From: Carboxydothermus hydrogenoformans Z-2901
Lineage (GTDB): Bacteria > Bacillota > Z-2901 > Carboxydothermales > Carboxydothermaceae
Direction of reading: 5' to 3'
Length of the DNA stretch: 64,000 nt
Assembly: GCF_000012865.1 (NCBI RefSeq)
Contig: NC_007503.1
Span: 620,001-684,000 of the forward strand
In this document: positions 60,329 through 64,000 of the stretch, one piece after another
Position numbering within the stretch: the first letter of the stretch is position 1
Layout: each line of letters starts with the position of its first letter
Translations under genes and position numbers: made by a program
Notes under the pieces: generated by a model
Told to the model about the DNA's origin: nothing
Database searches by the model: none
The model's input: only the letters and a program-made list of their open reading frames with translations

Positions 60329-61427
60329 ACACGGAGGAAATAAGCAACTTTTTTACGAAAAATACGGGGTTTTACCGCGTTACGATTTTAGCGCCAATTT
60401 AAACCCCCTGGGTCCACCCAGAGACGCTCTTAAACTTTTGCGGGAAAACTTAAAGGAGTTAATTTCTACCTATCCCGATTATCGGTACCGGGAGTTAGAA
60501 AAGGCGGCTTACGGGTATTTTCAAAAGGAAGAAGTAGTTCTGGGAAACGGGGCTTCGTCCCTTTTAAACTATTTACTTTTTTATCTAAAACCTTCCCGGG
60601 GGTTAATTATCGGACCTACTTTTAACCTTTACGAAAAAACGCTAAGAAATCGCGAGATACCGGTAGAAAAGCTGGACTGTGCTTTAGAGGAGAAAGGGTA
60701 TAGTAATGCCAGGGCTTATCTTTTGCAAAAAGGCCGGAAGGGAGATTTATTGTTGATTTGCCGGCCAAACAACCCCGATGGCTCTGCCTGGCCCGTAAGT
60801 GAATTATTTAAATTAATTGCTTTATGTCAGGAAAAAGGGATAAAGCTTCTTTTAGATGAAAGTTTTGCCGATTTTATGGAAGATGAGAGGGAAATCTTTT
60901 GGCGAAATTCCGGAAAGTTAAAAGATGTCTATATCTTAATTTCCCTTACCAAAATTTTTGCCATTCCCGGTTTAAGGCTTGGAGCTTTAATCTTACCGGA
61001 AAAGGATTATAAAGATTTTAAAAAATTTTTACCGGAGTGGGAGATAAATAATCTGGCAGCGGAGATAGGGCCGGTACTTTTTGCCCAGAGGGATTATCTG
61101 TTAAAAACCAGAGCTTTAATAAAAAAAGAAAGGGAGTATTTAAGCCAAAATCTTTTTCGTCTTGGCTTTCAGGTTTTGCCGTCTAAAGCAAATTTTTTAA
61201 TGGCTTATCTTCCTGAAAGTATCAGCTCAGAACAGCTTCTTTCTGAACTGGCAAAATACCGGATAGCTGTAAGACCGCTCCAAAATTTTGGCTTGAAACG
61301 GGAAGCGGTGCGGATTGCGGTAAAAACCCGGAAAGAAAACCGGGTGCTTATAAATACCTTAAAAAATATTTTATTCAAGACTCACGGTAAAAAGTCAAGG
61401 ACCAAGAAATGGAAATTAGAAAAGTAG
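60321..61427 (+). CDS. cobD: Threonine-phosphate decarboxylase CobD
   Basis: 368 aa PLP enzyme of the aminotransferase I/II fold: YDFSANLNPLGPP, YPDYRYRELEKAAYGYF, CRPNNPDGSAW and the PLP lysine in LISLTKIFAIPGLRLG. It makes (R)-1-aminopropan-2-ol phosphate for CbiB. Start chosen at 60321, six bases after GGAGG; the ATG at 60318 is also possible. The C-terminal 15 residues are highly basic (KTHGKKSRTKKWKLEK). It is the last cobalamin gene before the IS element. Confidence 0.88.
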   Translation: MLEHGGNKQLFYEKYGVLPRYDFSANLNPLGPPRDALKLLRENLKELISTYPDYRYRELEKAAYGYFQKEEVVLGNGASSLLNYLLFYLKPSRGLIIGPTFNLYEKTLRNREIPVEKLDCALEEKGYSNARAYLLQKGRKGDLLLICRPNNPDGSAWPVSELFKLIALCQEKGIKLLLDESFADFMEDEREIFWRNSGKLKDVYILISLTKIFAIPGLRLGALILPEKDYKDFKKFLPEWEINNLAAEIGPVLFAQRDYLLKTRALIKKEREYLSQNLFRLGFQVLPSKANFLMAYLPESISSEQLLSELAKYRIAVRPLQNFGLKREAVRIAVKTRKENRVLINTLKNILFKTHGKKSRTKKWKLEK

Positions 61428-61513
61428 GGGCTAAAAAAGGCAATAATAACCCTCTCCAACTATATGGTAATAGTTGGAAAATAGCAGAGAAGAGAAAAGG
61501 TTTTATTCAAGAA

Positions 61514-62749
61514 CTATTTCATCACCGTCCCTTTGTAGATTTGGCCTTTGCTCAGCAGGGCAAAGACCAGCCTTACTAATTTGCGGGCAGTTAGAACCAG
61601 CGCTCGCTTATGTTGATGCTTGGTAACTTCGTGATACTTGCTCTGGTAGTAGGCCTTATACTCCTCGTTGTGCACCCGCAACGAGTTGGCGGCCTGGACC
61701 AGGTAGTAACGCAGGTACCGGTTGCCACTTTTTGTCAGGCGGCGTTCTTCGGCGTCAAAATCACCTGATTGGTAGCGGGTCCAGGTAAGGCCGGCATATT
61801 GAGCCAGAGCGGCTTGATCTTTGAAACGTTTGATATCGCCAATTTCGGCTATAATACCAGCAGCCGAGATGGGACCGAGGCCTTTTACGCTGGTCAGAGT
61901 TTGAGGTATGGCTTCTAACTCCCGGCAAATGACTTTATCCAGTTGTTTAAGCTGCCTTTTGAGGTGGTCAATATTCTGCAGAGTAAGAGAAAGAGCTACC
62001 TCACAAGCTGCGAGCATTTTAGGATTAAGGCGGTAGGCGCGACGGGCAGCCTGTTTGAGGGCCTTAGCCATATTCTCAGGTGAGGCTAATTTGTTATTAC
62101 CATGGGACTGGATGAACTCTGCCAGCTCTTCCAATGGCATTTCTATAAGTTCATCTGGTGTAAATTCCTGTAATACCGCCAGGGAGGCCTTACCGAAAGT
62201 TTGACTAAAAGGCTTGTCCTGGTGATAATTAGAAAACTTAAGGAAGAGGAGATTTAAGGCTCGGTTCTGCTCGGCCGTCACCATTTCCACGAGGTGTAGG
62301 CGCAGGCGGGTGAGCTGGCGCAAAGGTTCAGTCACTATAGTTTCCCGGCTACAAGGGGTAAGATGGCCGAAGCGCACCCGTTCTGCGATAACGTAAGCGT
62401 CGAGGGCATCTGTTTTAGGGCGCTTGGTACCGAAGGCCTTCTTAAAACTGGCCACCATGACGGGGTTTATTTCATAGACCTTGGTGGAGTATGGCTTAAG
62501 CTTTGGGGAGTCCAGGAGGAACTGACGGAGATGGACGCTGTAGATAGAGGTGGCCTCCAACCCTATATGAAGTTGCTGGATGTTAAACTTATGGGCGAGA
62601 CCATCCAGCACCTCAACCATAGCAGAAGCGCCTTCGAGGCTGTTAGGAAAAGACTTAACTGGGGCGAGCTGTTGCCCTTGCTCATCGAGACACACCAAGT
62701 CGCATTTAAGAGCGCTGACATCAATGCCTGCAAAAACGACCCGGGCCAA
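61514..62749 (-). mobile_element. IS110-family transposase (DEDD recombinase)
   Basis: 411 aa from TTG 62749, which has an ideal AAGGAGGG site seven bases upstream on the minus strand; an in-frame ATG at 62812 would add 21 residues of odd sequence. The N-terminal RuvC-like part has FAGIDVSALKCDLVCLDE, IGLEATSIYS and KTDALDAYVIAERVR, the D, E, D residues. The C-terminal part has LTSVKGLGPISAAGIIAEIGDIKRFKDQAALAQYAGLTW and TKSGNRYLRYYLVQAA with the conserved Ser. It appears intact. It lies against the direction of the surrounding B12 genes. IS ends could not be fixed because IS110 elements lack terminal inverted repeats. Confidence 0.92.
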
Positions 62750-63050
62750 AGGGTATCCCTCCTTGGGCTGGCCCAAATTAGGGGCGTGCCCTGCGGGTAC
62801 GTCGCGTAACAACCTCGCGGGGCGATGAGAGCGTGGCAGGACAGCCGGGGGTGCACCTCTGGCCTGCTGAATCCAGAAGCCGGCTGGCCTGTTGGCTCAG
62901 CTCACGCGTAAGAAACATGCGCCGCACCGCAAGGGTCTCACTCTTACATGAGTAGTCACCGGGTTTACTCGGGCTACAGGAGGTATTTAAGAGTGACCCC
63001 GGACCAACCTATTTTAATCTTCGCAAAGGCACGCCAAGTTATCAAGAACC
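62750..63050 (-). ncRNA. Structured non-coding leader of the IS110 element, candidate bridge RNA
   Basis: About 300 bases upstream of the transposase start hold no credible ORF but strong pairing. CAGGACAGCCGG (62837-62848) pairs with CCGGCTGGCCTG (62880-62891), one mismatch. Inside, CCTCTGG (62856-62862) pairs with CCAGAAG (62873-62879) around a ten-base loop. GCGTG (62831-62835) and CACGC (62903-62907) close it further. A second hairpin joins CACTCTTA (62940-62947) and TAAGAGTG (62988-62995). IS110-group elements are known to encode a guide (bridge/seek) RNA in the non-coding end beside the transposase start. Exact RNA ends and loops are not determined. Confidence 0.55.
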
Positions 63051-63112
63051 CTTAACCTAATTTTTCGGCTCGGGTTCTATGGTAATTTAAATTATACGAG
63101 GAGGTTTTTTAA

Positions 63113-63586
63113 ATGAATATCCGAACCCTTACTACTTTAGCAATTTTAATTGCCTTAAGCGCCGTTGGCGCCTTTATTAAAATTCCCAGTCCTACCGGAA
63201 CCGTAGCTTTGGATAGTTTACCCGGTTATTTTGCGGCCCTTTATTTGTCCCCGGGTTTGGGAGCTTTGGTGGCTGCTCTGGGCCATTTGCTTTCCGCCGC
63301 TACTGCAGGTTTTCCCCTGACCTTACCGCTCCACCTGTTAGTTGCGCTGGAGATGGCCATTTTTGCTGCGGTATTTGGAGTTTTAGGTAAGCGCAATGTT
63401 ATTGTAGGTATTGTGGTGGCTACCTTATTAAATGGAGTCATAGCTCCCCTTTCCTTTGCCATTATGCCCAAATTTGGTATGGCCTTTTTCACCGCCATGG
63501 TTGTACCCCTTTTGGTGGCATCGTTTGTTAATATTTTGCTGGCCGGTTTAACTGCCCGGGCTCTTCGCGGGAAAACGGAGAGATGA
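63113..63586 (+). CDS. cblT: CblT-like ECF transporter S component (alpha-ribazole uptake)
   Basis: 157 aa with about five hydrophobic helices (TLTTLAILIALSAVGAFIKIP, LDSLPGYFAALYLSPGLGALVAALGHLLSA, LVALEMAIFAAVFGVLG, IVGIVVATLLNGVIAPLS, FTAMVVPLLVASFVNILLAGL). PGYFAAL and GHLLSA loops are typical of small ECF substrate proteins. Its next neighbour is a CblS-like kinase, so alpha-ribazole or a related B12 precursor is the likely cargo. It requires an EcfAT module elsewhere. ATG 63113 follows CGAGGAGG. Confidence 0.75.
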   Translation: MNIRTLTTLAILIALSAVGAFIKIPSPTGTVALDSLPGYFAALYLSPGLGALVAALGHLLSAATAGFPLTLPLHLLVALEMAIFAAVFGVLGKRNVIVGIVVATLLNGVIAPLSFAIMPKFGMAFFTAMVVPLLVASFVNILLAGLTARALRGKTER

Positions 63587-63588
63587 GT

Positions 63589-64000
63589 ATGGCCGGATTT
63601 AAATACCGGGATTTAACCATCGTACCTCTATCCCGGGAAAAGATGGTAATTGCTGCCGATAGCATTGGTGGGGTTGGTCCGAAAGCCGGGGATATAGTAA
63701 AAACTTCCGGAGAAATCGTTGGTCGTTACGGGGCTCGGGTGGTATTGATGGAGCTTTTAGCGGTAAAGGCCAGGCCGCAGGTAATTTCCTGTACCGTTTC
63801 GTGTGAATGGGAACCTACTGGTAAGGAGATTTATCAGGGGGTTTTGGCGGAAGTAAAAACCCTGCCTTTTGCCATTGATATTACCGGAAGCAGTGAAAAG
63901 AATTTTACTACAAATACCACGGGAGCCGGTTTTACGGCGGTGGGCCTGGGAGACGAGCTTTTAGTAAACAGGATTTGCGAAACTTCGGACTTATATATCG
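63589..64000 (+). CDS. cblS: CblS-like alpha-ribazole kinase (AIR synthase-related), 3' partial
   Basis: At least 137 codons are open to the window edge. The start MAGFKYRDLTIVPLSREKMVIAADSIGGVGPKAGDIV shows the ATP/Mg-binding glycine loop of the PurM/AIR synthase fold. NFTTNTTGAGFTAVGLG follows. CblS phosphorylates alpha-ribazole to replace CobT in organisms such as Listeria. Start ATG 63589 (or 63583, ATGA overlap) behind GGAG. The C-terminus is outside the window, so completeness cannot be judged. Confidence 0.72.
   Translation, partial: MAGFKYRDLTIVPLSREKMVIAADSIGGVGPKAGDIVKTSGEIVGRYGARVVLMELLAVKARPQVISCTVSCEWEPTGKEIYQGVLAEVKTLPFAIDITGSSEKNFTTNTTGAGFTAVGLGDELLVNRICETSDLYI

Noticed and set aside
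61455-61478. ANTAR target hairpin after cobD
   Set aside because: TCCAACTAT/ATAGTTGGA has a hexaloop ATGGTA with A1/G4, but it is single, has no overlapping terminator and lies at an IS boundary.
62363-62856. Small plus- and minus-strand ORFs overlapping the transposase start
   Set aside because: They lie over the transposase N-terminus and the structured leader and show no recognisable protein family.

Overview
The window looks like chromosomal DNA from a thermophilic anaerobic Firmicute close to Carboxydothermus hydrogenoformans. This is inferred from gene content, not from a database match. The pointers are a monofunctional Ni-CO dehydrogenase with its own ferredoxin, an NAD-type formate dehydrogenase with selenocysteine, a second selenoprotein, anaerobic B12 synthesis, AGGAGG ribosome sites and AT-rich spacers. 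Almost all genes are on the plus strand; only three loci (19114-19803, 42093-43370, 61514-62749) and one decayed locus read the other way.

Layout. 1-1803: end of a membrane diguanylate cyclase. 1837-10336: a nitrogen-assimilation block with a glutamate synthase split into three polypeptides, an ANTAR antiterminator protein, a degenerate glutamine-synthetase paralog, a second FMN glutamate-synthase-like protein and a genuine GlnA. The first operon has an ANTAR-type double-hexaloop leader and terminator, and the paralog has its own attenuator. 10453-16400: dihydrolipoamide dehydrogenase, an HdrB-HdrC fusion, a MazEF-type pair, a C26 amidotransferase, an amidohydrolase, a Spo0F-like receiver and a small Cys-rich protein. 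16410-19032: the t6A tRNA-modification genes tsaE-tsaB-rimI-tsaD, followed by a cluster of DnaA-box-like sequences. 19114-23701: TIM-barrel protein, radical-SAM/PDZ protein, PaaK-ACT pair and 5-formyl-THF cyclo-ligase.

23875-34249 is the redox core. A NuoE/NuoF/FdhA formate dehydrogenase (Sec at codon 353) is followed by a small tautomerase. Next comes a CooF-CooS-NAD(P)H oxidoreductase-rubrerythrin set, which probably couples CO oxidation to peroxide/oxygen defence. Last is a protein-disulfide-oxidoreductase-like selenoprotein with a U-P-Y-C active site. Both Sec genes appear as two ORFs unless TGA is read through. 34337-36163 carries small housekeeping genes, and 36164-36804 is a decayed intergenic region.

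36805-41120 is a thiamin operon under a TPP riboswitch (ThiD2-ThiE fusion, ThiC, ThiM, ThiL). 41139-45189 holds a CapA-like protein, TrpB2, a nitroreductase, an OB-fold membrane protein and a precorrin-2 dehydrogenase. 45262-61427 is a long cobalamin riboswitch-controlled operon: cobalt uptake CbiMNQO (CbiO fused to CbiD), then CbiE-T-L-F-G-H-J-X-C, CobU, CobQ, CbiB, CbiA, PduX-like kinase and CobD. An IS110-family element with a structured non-coding leader separates this operon from CblT-CblS-like alpha-ribazole salvage genes, the last of which runs off the window.

The parts worth most attention are the ANTAR/attenuator nitrogen circuit with its apparently dead glutamine synthetase, the UPYC selenoprotein, the CbiO-CbiD fusion, the DnaA-box cluster and the IS110 candidate bridge RNA. 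No rRNA, tRNA or CRISPR array was seen.
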